64,000 nucleotides of DNA from positions 83,572,662 through 83,636,661 of the forward strand of contig OZ024912.1 in assembly GCA_964017125.1 (NCBI GenBank). Direction: 5' to 3'. Source of the DNA: Flabesymbios commensalis (lineage: Eukaryota > Annelida > Polychaeta > Terebellida > Flabelligeridae). The notes beneath the pieces are model-generated. The model saw only the letters and a program-made list of their open reading frames with translations, was not told the DNA's origin and did not search any database. This document shows, in pieces, positions 43,100 to 52,370 of the stretch. A program made the position numbers and the translations under genes. The stretch's first letter is position 1, and each line of letters opens with the position of its first letter.

Positions 43100-43207
43100 A
43101 CGGGGGTTCTCAACAAGCACAGACATTCAACCGGGATTGGTTCAATGTTGGCCCAGCGTCGTAGACGATGGGACAGCATTGGATCAACATTGGATCAATG
43201 TCTGGTG
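43100..43207. mobile_element. Family E foldback MITE
   Basis: GGTTCAATGTTGGCCCAGCG and GGATCAACATTGGATCAATG. It ends where a family F element starts. Confidence 0.65.
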
Positions 43208-43581
43208 TTAAAGGGACTTGCCCAGGCTAAAATCATAAAAAAATCGGTGATTTTATTTTGGCTTCTTAATATGACCATATGATGTAAACATGTCCATAGA
43301 CTAGAACTGCAAAAGTTTTTTAATTTTTCTGCTGCGCATTTACCAGTTAGGCTAGAAATAGAGACGAAATTCCCGTATTTCTTATTTTTGACATGGTTGT
43401 CAATAATTACAAATCAGGAGTTTCGTCTCTATATCTAGCCTAACTGGTGACTGCGCATCACAAAAATTTAAAAACTTTTGCAGTTCTAGTCTATGGACAT
43501 GTTTACATCATATGATCATATTAGGAAGCCAAAATAAAATCAGCGATATTTAATGATTTTAGCCTGGGCCAGTCCCTTTAA
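43208..43581. mobile_element. Family F palindromic MITE, full copy
   Basis: TTAAAGGGACTTGCCCAGGC and its inverse GGGCCAGTCCCTTTAA bound 374 bp that is palindromic over most of its length (CTAGAACTGCAAAAG / CTTTTGCAGTTCTAG). TTAA is at both ends. Confidence 0.85.
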
Positions 43582-43682
43582 CAAACACGAAACATTCACC
43601 AAGGCTCTTCAATGTCGGCCCAGCGTTGTAGACGGTGACCACCATTGAACCAATGTGAATGTCTCGTACGTGTTGAGTTCTT
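43582..43682. mobile_element. Family E foldback MITE
   Basis: AACACGAAACATTCACCAAG and GAATGTCTCGTACGTGTTG arms. It directly follows family F, so F sits between two E copies. Confidence 0.65.
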
Positions 43683-43981
43683 TCTGATCTTGTCCCAGTA
43701 AAAACAAGACGAATTTGTGTCGGGCCAGCATCGCAGACGGTGGGACAACGTTAATTCAACACTGCAACGACCCTGTTAGCTAAGATATAAAAAATGTTGT
43801 TATGTTTTCACTTTGAAACCAAACAAAATACCACGGAAAATAATAGAACAGCCTAAGATTTAAAGTGCTAAGCTCGAATATACTCGTTTATGATTCATTT
43901 TACTAGCCGTTTGTTTGAATCACAGTTATTGGAAACGAAATGTGTCTCAAATACACTCTTTGCACGAGTTTGCGCGTAAGC

Positions 43982-44115
43982 AAAAGTCCCAACTGAATAG
44001 TTCAGTTTTGGTCACTGTGTGGCGTGTTGTCATTGAAAATGGTGTAGCAGGAGTCCCAACGTAATAGTTCAGCTTTTGGTCTATGTATGGCATGTTGTTA
44101 TTGCGAAGAGTGTAT
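43982..44115. repeat. About 69 bp tandem duplication
   Basis: AGTCCCAACTGAATAGTTCAG recurs as AGTCCCAACGTAATAGTTCAG, each followed by TGGCGTGTTGT-like text. Confidence 0.75.
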
Positions 44116-44345
44116 TAACCTTTTCACTACCATACATGACGGAAATTTCCGTCGTCATTCGTCAATGAACGTAACCATAAAATGACACAAATTTTCGTCA
44201 AATATATACTACATTTATGTATTTTTCGTCATTTGAAGCTGGAAATTGCGTTAGCAATTCCAGCTTCAAATAACGAAAAATAGAACTCCTACACCAGTAT
44301 ATCTGGATCCTGGCATGCACTCCGGCCTGGAAGTCAAAGGGTTAA
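44115..44345. mobile_element. Family D MITE
   Basis: TTAACCTTTTCACTACC to AGTCAAAGGGTTAA. The hairpin TCATTTGAAGCTGGAAATTG with its inverse lies at about 44228-44280. Confidence 0.75.
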
Positions 44346-44416
44346 ACAAATATGACGTATAAAGAATGACCAGATGGCACAGATACTACAGGAGAATCGC
44401 TGCTGTGATACTGGAG

Positions 44417-44524
44417 CCGTATTCTCGTACAAGCTACGATATATCGTAGGCTTCTGATTGGTCGAGATGGCCATCTCGACCAATCAGAAGCCTACGATAT
44501 ATCGTAGCTTGTACGAGAATACGG
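44417..44524. repeat. Perfect 108 bp palindrome
   Basis: Each 54-base arm starts CCGTATTCTCGTACAAGC and meets its exact complement at GATGG|CCATC with no spacer. I checked every base. Confidence 0.98.
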
Positions 44525-44615
44525 GCCCAGGGCTGTGCGGACGAACATAGCGTTGCCCTGCTGTTTCCAATGAAAAAGAAGATGCCCATGGAACTCCTGA
44601 ACGATGTTCACCGGC

Positions 44616-44745
44616 AGAATATCATCTACATCAGCCTTTTTGTTAGCCGGTGATTATCGTTCGGGATCATCAACAAATTGTACCCTGATGAAGTTTAAAT
44701 AAACGGAACCGGTCGGCATCATCTACATCAGCCTTTTTGTTATGA
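44616..44745. repeat. Direct repeat ATCATCTACATCAGCC
   Basis: ATCATCTACATCAGCCTTTT occurs twice about 96 bp apart. Confidence 0.7.
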
Positions 44746-44789
44746 TAATTTGTTTATAATAATAAGTTCCATAGGCCTCTTCTTTTTTC

Positions 44790-44900
44790 ATAAACAAATA
44801 TGAGTAAATTTCAACCACTTTAAGTTGTAGGTCGCGGCAGCGAGACAACTTCTAAGTGGGTGAAAAATTTTTTTTTCCATTTGGCGCTGTAGGGTTAAAG
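44790..44900 (+). mobile_element. Family C MITE fragment
   Basis: TCAACCACTTTAAGTTGTAG and CAACTTCTAAGTGGGTG hairpin, ending TTTGGCGCTGTAGGGTTAA. Confidence 0.6.
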
Positions 44901-45325
44901 TAGAAGATGATCATCTATTATGATTTTTCAAATTGGCAGGGATCTATTTTTCATAAATTTTCATAAATAGAAAAAGATATATTTGTCGTCATTTGTCGTC
45001 CAAGATGCATTTAAATCTCGGACGAAATATCAGGTGGTTTGCTTGATTTCATACCATTTTATTAACTTGACGGTACGATTTCCAAAACAAACAATTTCCA
45101 GCTTCAACCATTTTTATCACGTTTATGATAATTTAAGAGCCATCGGAGGAAAATTAGCGGGAGGTTTTTACCGCATACCAAAATAATCAGCCACCTGAAA
45201 TTCCCATGGGTCAAGTCGACTACCACGGTTCGGAATCGATATGATACGAATAAATATTAAGACAATTCCTAGGCTTTTTGATTATTGTGTTCAAACATTT
45301 CACATATTTTTCAACCATATAAATC

Positions 45326-45567
45326 AACCCTTTGAAGCCTGAATTTACCATTGTCATCTTCATCCACTACAAGCCGCGAATTGCTGTTGCAATTCTCAAC
45401 TTGTAGTGGATAAAGATAATTTATGTGGTTTAAAAATTAAAGAAAATTACTATGTATTCCAGTTTCATGGAAATTTTCGTTCTGAAACCGCTGGATTTTG
45501 GGAAATTCAGTCTGTTTTCTGGGATGTAAAAGATGCTTTAATGCATCGTGAGGACTTAAAGGGTTAA
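45326..45567 (+). mobile_element. Family B MITE
   Basis: CCCTTTGAAGCCTGAATTTA to GACTTAAAGGGTTAA, with the CTTCATCCACTACAAGCC hairpin. Confidence 0.8.
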
Positions 45568-45807
45568 TCGTCGTAGCGCTACATTGACAATATAAATTTG
45601 CACACAATTCCCACCTCAGGGTGATTAAAAATGTTCTGGTGTTTTTATGAAAGAAAGCATAAATCTAAAATTAAAGCTGACAACCTCCTTAATGTGACGA
45701 GTTATGTTATTTTTTATAAACTAATTTATTCAAAAATGTCCTCTGTTAAATACTACTCGGACCTCTTAGGGTTAAAGGGTTAGTGGTGAGAGATGAGTGT
45801 TAGACTG

Positions 45808-46061
45808 TTAACCCGTACAGTGCGGGGAGTGCCTTTAGACGTCAGAATCTGACGTCTATAGACGTCAGATTCTGACGACTAGAGTCGATCCCGCATTGAA
45901 AGAGTAGCAAATTTGTAATGGTCGTATACCCATAACATAGGTGTTCAAATGTAGTGGAGAGAGCCAACTAAGACATTTATGATGATTATAAATTGAAAAA
46001 AAAACCTTTGGTCTCCATGGTTTATATAATAATATTTCAGCGCTGTAATGGTCAGGGTTAA
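45808..46061 (+). mobile_element. Family A MITE
   Basis: TTAACCCGTACAGTGCGG to TCAGCGCTGTAATGG and AGGGTTAA. The GACGTC palindrome lies at about 45838-45875. Confidence 0.8.
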
Positions 46062-46145
46062 AGGGTTACTGCGCCTGCGGGATCATAGGGTTAGACGTGG
46101 TGAGATATGACAGAGTGTGGATTGGTTTGTCGCGGACCAGATGGA

Positions 46146-46250
46146 CCGAGCAAACACGAGGCGTTCACCCAATGTCGAGCTAATGCTGGCCCACCGTCTG
46201 CGACGCTGGGCCAGCATTGCCCCGGCATTGGATGAACGCCTCGTGTAACA
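46146..46250. mobile_element. Family E foldback MITE
   Basis: GAGCAAACACGAGGCGTTCA and TGAACGCCTCGTGT arms around GCCCACCGTCTGCGACGC. Confidence 0.8.
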
Positions 46251-46383
46251 CACGGCCACACACCGCATACATCACTGAGGTGACAGCCAGACTCCCAGAA
46301 GACCGTGTCCCACAGATACACACACCAACACCTATTACAGACACACCACTATTTGGTCACCATTCTCCCTATTTGGTCACGCA

Positions 46384-46442
46384 TCAGCAAACACGAGACG
46401 TTAGCCCAATATTGTTACAAGGTTGGGCCAGCGTCGCAGTAG
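46384..46442. mobile_element. Half family E foldback
   Basis: CAGCAAACACGAGACGTTAG and AGGTTGGGCCAGCGTCGCAG, left arm only. Confidence 0.6.
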
Positions 46443-46867
46443 TAGCTATTTTATCTCTGGTTTTGGTGCAGGGAAACAAAATGATAGACCCCTACGTTCA
46501 CATCATTTTTGGCATTGCCTTCTAATTTGTTTAAGTTACTTACTCAATTATCTCTTATTCTATCGCAATATTTAGTGTTTTACTATGGCAATGCCATTTA
46601 ACATAATTTTAATTCTGTATGTGATACCATGTAAATTGTCGTATGATTATAGCAAATTACCATCTTGTATATACATGTACATTTATTCATACATGCATAT
46701 CATTTTTACGACAAATACGTCTGTAATGACTCCTTTATATCATAAAGTATCTGTCTGTCTGTGATGCACGAGCTGCGGCGGGATAGGCGGCAGCGTTAAC
46801 CACCACACCAGAGACCCACACACTGAACGCATGACATTTGTATTCTGGTTGATTTACTGTTCAATAC

Positions 46868-46968
46868 AGTCACCAAGCAAAATCAAATCGCTCAAACGTT
46901 GATTTAATGTTGGGCCACCGTGTGCGACGCTGGCCTAACATTAAATCAACATTTGATCAATGTGTTCG
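46868..46968. mobile_element. Family E foldback MITE
   Basis: AACGTTGATTTAATGTTGGG with inverse CCTAACATTAAATCAACATT. Confidence 0.7.
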
Positions 46969-47059
46969 CCGTCAGGGCCTCGTGGACGTGTAATTGCATT
47001 TTGTCATTTGGTAAATGTATTTGTTGAGGTTGTACATTCCGTCTGATTTAGCATCGCTC

Positions 47060-47174
47060 TCACTCCGCAGAAAACACGGGCTATCGATCCAATGTTGGGC
47101 CGATGTTGGTCTAACGTCTACGACGCTGGACCAACATTGGCCCAGCATTGGGTCTATATCTCGTGTTTGCTGGC
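47060..47174. mobile_element. Family E foldback MITE
   Basis: CAGAAAACACGGGCTATCGA to CTCGTGTTTGCTGG; arms CCAATGTTGGGCC / GGCCCAGCATTGG. Confidence 0.75.
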
Positions 47175-47239
47175 TCTGTACGTTATTGACGTCATTTACA
47201 ACCCCTGACGGTTTACCTTCTCACGTAGCCAGAGGTGAG

Positions 47240-47565
47240 ATGATAAATGAAATTAAATGAATCGGGCTTTAGGCCATCTTTGTGCACATATAGGCTAAAC
47301 TGGGCCAGGAGAACCTCCTGAGGATGGTGAGATGATTGAGATGACACTGTCCTCCAGACACAGGATTCGAAATTTGAGCCCTGGCGGTCTGAGGCCGAGC
47401 ACGCTACCTCTCGGTCACGGAGGCTCCCCACAATACTGACTTTCACACGTGGATGGGGAAGAAACATTTTTGTTTCTTTGAAACCGCCGAGACCGGGAAC
47501 CGAACCCCGAACTCTGGCGTGAAAGGCAGCGGTGCTAACCACTACCCCAGGGCCCCCGCCCTGGT
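47240..47565 (-). mobile_element. Dimeric tRNA-derived SINE
   Basis: Full reverse copy: tail GAATCGGGCTTTAGGCCATC, second head AGGCCGAGCACGCTACCTCT, first head GTGCTAACCACTACCCCAGG. The long reverse open frame here is a SINE shadow. Confidence 0.85.
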
Positions 47566-47620
47566 GAGATGATGAGCTGATATCAAAATAACTACTGATG
47601 GTAAAGATTTTGTTAGGTTT

Positions 47621-47636
47621 ACGGGGGGGGGGGGGT
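47621..47636 (+). repeat. Poly-G tract between inverted SINEs
   Basis: A run of about 14 G just before the + strand SINE. Confidence 0.7.
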
Positions 47637-47915
47637 AGGGTTAGCACCGCTGCCGTTCACGCCAGATTTCCGGATCGGTTCCCGGTCACGGCGGTTTGAA
47701 ATAAGCACAAATGTTTCTTCCCCATCCACTTGTAAAACTCAGTATGTCGAGGAGCCTCTGTGACCGAGAGGTAGCGTGCTCGGCCTCAGACTGCCAGGGC
47801 TCGATTGTCGAATCCTGTATCTGGAGGGCAGTATCATCCCATTCATATCACCATCTTCAGGAGGTTCTCCTGTCCCAGTTTAGCCTAAAACCTCATTCAT
47901 TTCATTTCATTTGTT
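47637..47915 (+). mobile_element. Dimeric SINE, opposite orientation
   Basis: GGGTTAGCACCGCTGCCGTT, GGATCGGTTCCCGGTC and GACCGAGAGGTAGCGTGCTC in order. The tail is shortened. It is head-to-head with the SINE at 47240-47565. Confidence 0.8.
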
Positions 47916-48612
47916 AGGTTTACGGTTAGGGTTATGGGCTATTCATTTTGGCATCAGTTCAGCTCAGATGTCAAAATAACTATATTGATGGTACATACGC
48001 GGTTTTCTAATAATAATAAAATATATTTATTCAGGGTAGAATCATTAGTGAAAACACTATTTTACATAATTGCCCTGACTAATTAACATGCTATGTAACA
48101 TACATTAACTGTGTAACATATATGTCGAATTTAAAAGTGAAAGTAAAAGAATGCTGTGAACTTGGTAAAAAAGAAAAAAACATTAATTTTAGTTTATTTA
48201 AAATAACTTTAAAGTGTCTTTAAAAATATTCAAAGAATAGTTTTTTTCTCAAACTATCAGGCAAATTATTCCATATAATAGCACCAGCATATTGTAATGA
48301 GCATCATAATGGTTGTAGTTAGAATCTGGCGTCTAAATAAAAGTCGGTATCCGCACCGAAAGAGGTAAATTGATATTTAACCTGTGTTCTATGAATCTGC
48401 CTTCCATAAATGAGATTTGTTCACAAGCCTATTTAGAAAAATGTTAACGTCAGGAAAGTAGGTCTGTGATGGCGACATTAACATGACAAACTGAGTGACT
48501 AAGCAGACAACAGGGATTTAACCAGTGAATAAAACAGATTAAAAACGACTATAGTAATTTCCTTGGGTTTAAAGGGTTAACAAAATCAGACAAAATCAGC
48601 TGAGTTAACCCT

Positions 48613-49241
48613 TTAACCCCTGACAAACGACTAGTAAAAGTCACTTTAAATCTGTCAATTTTGCGTTGCATGCTTTTCGCTAATTACTCACGCAATTTTA
48701 ATCCGATTGTCATGAAATTTGGCAAGCATTATTTTCAAGTCTTACGGCAACTTTCCAGAAAATTTTAAGAATTTTTTTTATGCCGTTTAAAAGTTAGACT
48801 ATTTGACATGTAGTAAATTCGAATTATGACGCTCCTCTATAAACCCATTGAGTTCATTCAGTTTTAATCTCGAAATTCTAATACATGTCAAATGGTCTAA
48901 CTTTGGAAATACTCACCACTCAAATTTCACGAAATTTTCAGGGTAAGCGCCGGAAGACTTGCAAAGAGTGCTTGCGAAATATCACCCAACGCTGGTGGAA
49001 GTTGATTGCAACTTTATGACTTTGACTTTGAACTTGTTACTCCAGCAGCACCTCCTAAGTGGAGTATCAGGCTGGAGGGGGGAAGAGGCTGGTGGAGTTA
49101 GTCAACCAGCTGACTCTTAAACGCTGCCACAGTTTTTTTATTCTATGGCAGCTGCCGGAAGAGAAATCCAATCAGGGATAGTTCGATGCCAAAAAGAATT
49201 TTGTCCCAGTGTGGTGTTATAGTCGTTTCTCAGGGGTTTAA
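48613..49241. mobile_element. TTAA element carrying a LINE 3' fragment
   Basis: TTAACCCCTGACAAACGACTA and the inverse TAGTCGTTTCTCAGGGGTTTAA bound 629 bp. The interior includes GTAAATTCGAATTATGACGC and a reversed LINE tail at about 49044-49220. Confidence 0.7.
49044..49220 (-). mobile_element. LINE 3' coding fragment
   Basis: The reverse complement matches 6243-6420: CACTGGGACAAAATTC, CGGCAGCTGCCATAGAAT and CTGTGGCAGCG. Same LINE family as at 5043-6560. Confidence 0.8.
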
Positions 49242-49547
49242 TTGTTAACATAATCAGCTAAGTGCGTAACGAGCATCACGTGACTTATTGTCGACCAATT
49301 ACATGATTCGAACCCGGAGACAGAGCTGTAAAGTCGCCGCGTTTTATCGCGCGATAAATTAATGAATAAATTAATGCTCCCAGGAGTCGGTGGTCGTGAT
49401 TAATTAGGTATTAATTAGAGGGGAGCTCTACGTGGCACATCAATAGCCTGTTTATCACGCATTATCAGAGGAAGGGCGGAACACTTAACATCACCTGATG
49501 ACGCTCTGACGTCTGAAGACTGTCCACGTGCTGAAAGGGAAAACAAG

Positions 49548-49740
49548 AGAAGGGGACGCGGCGCAATGGCTGGAGCGCCTGACTGCCTCGCCAGTTATGC
49601 ATGTGTCCCGGGTTCGAACCCCGCTGTTCCCATGTGGGGTTTCCAGGAAAACAGCATTGTTTGTCCCTTCTCAATGTGACTAGGCGATCACGTTAACGGC
49701 GGTCTCGTCGAGTTAAGGGTGATACCAGTGTATCGACGTT
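49548..49740 (+). mobile_element. tRNA-like element (probable SINE head)
   Basis: GCGCAATGGCTGGAGCGC forms a D arm and GGGTTCGAACCCC is a perfect box B. A GGGGACG / TGTTCCC acceptor pairing is possible. The anticodon arm is poor (6-base loop), so a SINE head or tRNA pseudogene is more likely than a functional tRNA. Confidence 0.5.
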
Positions 49741-49954
49741 AATTTCGCGCAGGGCCCCGCGCTGCGCGCTCCTCACACAAAGGGAAAGCATGTTTCAGTT
49801 CAAATAAAATGAAATTTATTAACATTTTGTGGTAAGTGTTTAGTAAAGCAAATTATTTAATAGGAAAGACGCCTATTTTTCATAAATACTTCGCAAATCA
49901 ATATCTCCCTCTGGATATGTTTTGTTTCACAATGTACAACTGAGACTAATTTTC

Positions 49955-50056
49955 AGTAATTTTTCACCCACTTGAAGTTGTGCCTCGCTACCGCGACCCA
50001 CAACTTCAAGTGGGTGAAAATTTAAATTTTATAATTTCGCGCTTTACGTGTTAATC
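49955..50056 (+). mobile_element. Family C MITE hairpin
   Basis: TTTTTCACCCACTTGAAGTT and AACTTCAAGTGGGTGAAAAT around GCCTCGCTACCGCGACCC, ending TTTCGCGCTTTACGTGTTAA. Confidence 0.75.
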
Positions 50057-50479
50057 AGAGGGGAGATCTACGTGGCACATCAAAAGCCTGTTTATCACGC
50101 ATTATCAGAGGATGGGCGGAACACTTAACATCACCTGATGGCGCTCACACCCTTGATGCTCTGACCGTATATTTATTATATGCTACATTAATAATTCCTG
50201 AGTGTAAACGATCTATATTTTTTCAATTAAGAAGCGGTATTCTTCCATTAGCAAAAGAGACATATATCGTAATGTATCAGCAAATGAAAAGGTTGCGTGA
50301 AATACGTAATTTAAATCTAGTAGAATATGATATTAACTTCCTATGCTTCAGGAATTGAGAGATGAACTTTATCATAAAGTCAGACTGCCTTTTTACACAA
50401 TCTACAGATACAGAGAAACCTAGAATTTTGATGCACTTTTAAAACCGACGAAAAAATTGTATTTGAAGTTTGGCATCAG

Positions 50480-50845
50480 GCAAAACATGTTTCAATCAAA
50501 TGAATCAGAAGAAGCTAACTAAAACATTTATAATGATTTCAAATTGAAAAAACCCTTCAGTCTCCATTGTTTATACAAAAATATTTCAGCGTTGGAAGGG
50601 TTAACCCTTACAGCGCGGGGATCGACTTTTGTCGTCAGAAACTGACGTCTGTAGACGTCAGATTATGACGTCTAAAGTCCATCCCCGCACTGTAAGAGTA
50701 AAAATATTTATAATGGCCGTAGACCCATAACATAGGTATTCAAATGAATCGGAAAGAGCTGAATAAGACAATTGTGCCAGTTTCAAATTGAAAAAACCCT
50801 TTGGTCTCCATGGTTTATTTAAAATATTTTAGCGTTGTAAGAGAT
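50480..50845 (+). mobile_element. Two family A MITEs joined at one TTAA
   Basis: The first ends TTTCAGCGTTGGAAGGGTTAA and the second begins at the same TTAA with CCCTTACAGCGCGGGG. The second carries the GACGTC hairpin at about 50628-50672. Confidence 0.8.
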
Positions 50846-51180
50846 ACAGCAACAGCGGTGGCTCAATGCTGTGTGTTAACTATGTGCATGGCTCGGTGGC
50901 CGGTGAAGCGGCAATGGTATGACACTACGCCCCGCTCCGGGACCGGCGCTGGCCGCGTGGCCTTCCAGTCCGGTACAAGCCGCGCCACGCCCCCCAATCA
51001 AATCAATGGCAAATTTGTCATATTAGGTGATCGTGGACTAGATTGGGGAAGCAATCACAGAAATGTGCGGGACTTGGGCTTCACTGACCGACACTTAACG
51101 ATATGACAACGGCTGCATGGAAAACGGGGATTTTACACTACTAACTCTCTTGTATTATTATTCATGCGCATACATGTATA
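50846..51180. other. GC-richer stretch with an unexplained + frame
   Basis: Codons run open across 50801-51106 (including GRVAFQSGTSRATPP), but with no recognised domain, no splice context and MITE sequence at its 5' end. Probably chance. Confidence 0.35.
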
Positions 51181-51197
51181 TAATTATGACAAAATTT

Positions 51198-51490
51198 AAC
51201 CCTTTTAGCGCGAGGACTGTCTTTAGACGTCAGAATCTGATGTTTATAGCGCGGGGACTGTCTTTAGACGTCACAACCTGACGTCAGATTGTGACGTTTA
51301 AAAACGGTCCCCGCGCTACAAACGTCAGATTATGACGTATAAAGACAGTCCCCGCGCTGAAAAAAATAAGCTATTTCTCAATGGGTAAGACCCATAACAT
51401 AGGTATTCAAATAAAGCGGAAAGAGATACCCAAGACATTTATGTTGATTTCAAATTTAAAAAAAAATACCTTTAAATTATACAAAAATAA
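51198..51490 (+). mobile_element. Family A MITE with multiplied hairpin arms
   Basis: TTAACCCTTTTAGCGCGAGG starts it. GTCTTTAGACGTCA occurs twice and inverse arms (GACGTATAAAGACAG) follow, making a branched inverted repeat to about 51360. Confidence 0.7.
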
Positions 51491-51594
51491 CAGCCTCCAC
51501 TGAGTTATTTGTAATTATGCCAACTAAATATATACTCTCTGTTTGTCTGAAAATTCTTGTATTACTGATTGAATACATTTGAAATATATGTTAT

Positions 51595-51770
51595 ATTTCA
51601 ACCCAATAAAAACTAGATATTGACCAATGTTTGTTTGAAGTCGGTCCACCGTCTGCTACACCGGACCAACATTACAATAACATTGACTCAATGTATGTAG
51701 CAGACGGTGGACCGGCATCAAACCAACATTGTGCAGTTTTCATTGGGTTGAAATATTGTGGGCCAACAGT
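51595..51770. mobile_element. Family E-like element with longer outer arms
   Basis: TATTTCAACCCAATAAAAAC and the inverse TTTTCATTGGGTTGAAATA bound two CCAATGTTTG/CAACATTG foldbacks and GTAGCAGACGGTGGACCGG. Confidence 0.7.
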
Positions 51771-51861
51771 ACTGTAACCTTTATGTCCAATACAGTAGAC
51801 GTTCTGTGTTTTCATTAGTACCTGTATGACTAGCTGTTAAAAATTAATTATACTTTCAATC

Positions 51862-51991
51862 TTAACCCTTTAACCGCCGGTGCCGCATATATTCGGGTTT
51901 TCATTTTTTATTAGCACATGAAGTACCACATTTTAAACAACTTCAAGTGGGTGAAAATTCAGATTGAATAATTTGGCGGTTAAAAGGTTAA
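51862..51991 (+). mobile_element. Deleted family C MITE
   Basis: TTAACCCTTTAACCGCCGG and TTGGCGGTTAAAAGGTTAA ends are intact, but about 115 bp including one hairpin arm is missing compared with 34136-34380. Confidence 0.75.
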
Positions 51992-52029
51992 AACACTGAT
52001 ATATGTCGGGATATACATTTCACAAATAA

Positions 52030-52130
52030 CACAAATTTCCAGTCACTTGAATTTGTGGATCGCGGTAGCGAGACACAACTTCAGGTGACTGAATTTTTTT
52101 TTTTTTAGCTCAGTGCTCTAATGGTTAAAC
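52030..52130 (+). mobile_element. Family C hairpin
   Basis: CAGTCACTTGAATTTGTGG with CACAACTTCAGGTGACTG, then a poly-T and CAGTGCTCTAATGGTTAA. Confidence 0.65.
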
Positions 52131-52370
52131 TAAAATATTGGTTCAGACTTCAATGTATTGTGTTTACTGGGTAGAGCAGAAATCCACCAAAATGTAATAG
52201 ACGACAAACGCTTGCTGTAAACGTGTGGCAACGAAACTGACCTATTGTATGAAAATGTACGTTACATTTTGACAAATAAATCAGAAATGACTTTTATTGA
52301 TGTACGTAAAATATCACTTTATTTTGTAAGTACATTTTCAACACATGTCAAATTTCTACAGATCAAAGCA

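Larger units (their letters stand above)
49419..50143. repeat. 85 bp direct repeat flanking a 550 bp segment
   Basis: CTACGTGGCACATCAATAGC and GGGCGGAACACTTAACATCA occur at 49419-49505 and again at 50056-50143. A tRNA-like SINE and a family C hairpin lie between. Confidence 0.75.
39330..52370. other. 13 kb with no recognised exon, repeat-dense
   Basis: The most 5' DNAAF9 exon found lies at 39280. Donor-like ACTTAC/ACTCAC sites on the reverse strand (40969, 41446, 42370, 46538, 48690, 48912) were read, and none is preceded by sequence resembling the missing DNAAF9 N-terminus. The repeats listed separately fill most of it; 42020-43095, 45568-45807 and 47920-48610 hold nothing recognisable. Confidence 0.6.

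Noticed and set aside
47213-47647. 144-residue reverse open frame
   Set aside because: Falls on a full-length SINE; the same frame appears in other SINE copies.
49553-49628. Functional tRNA gene
   Set aside because: D and T arms look good, but the anticodon arm has a six-base loop and one T-stem pair fails, so a SINE head or pseudogene is preferred.
50801-51106. 101-residue + frame as a gene
   Set aside because: The first part is family A MITE sequence, and no domain, splice signals or initiation context were seen.
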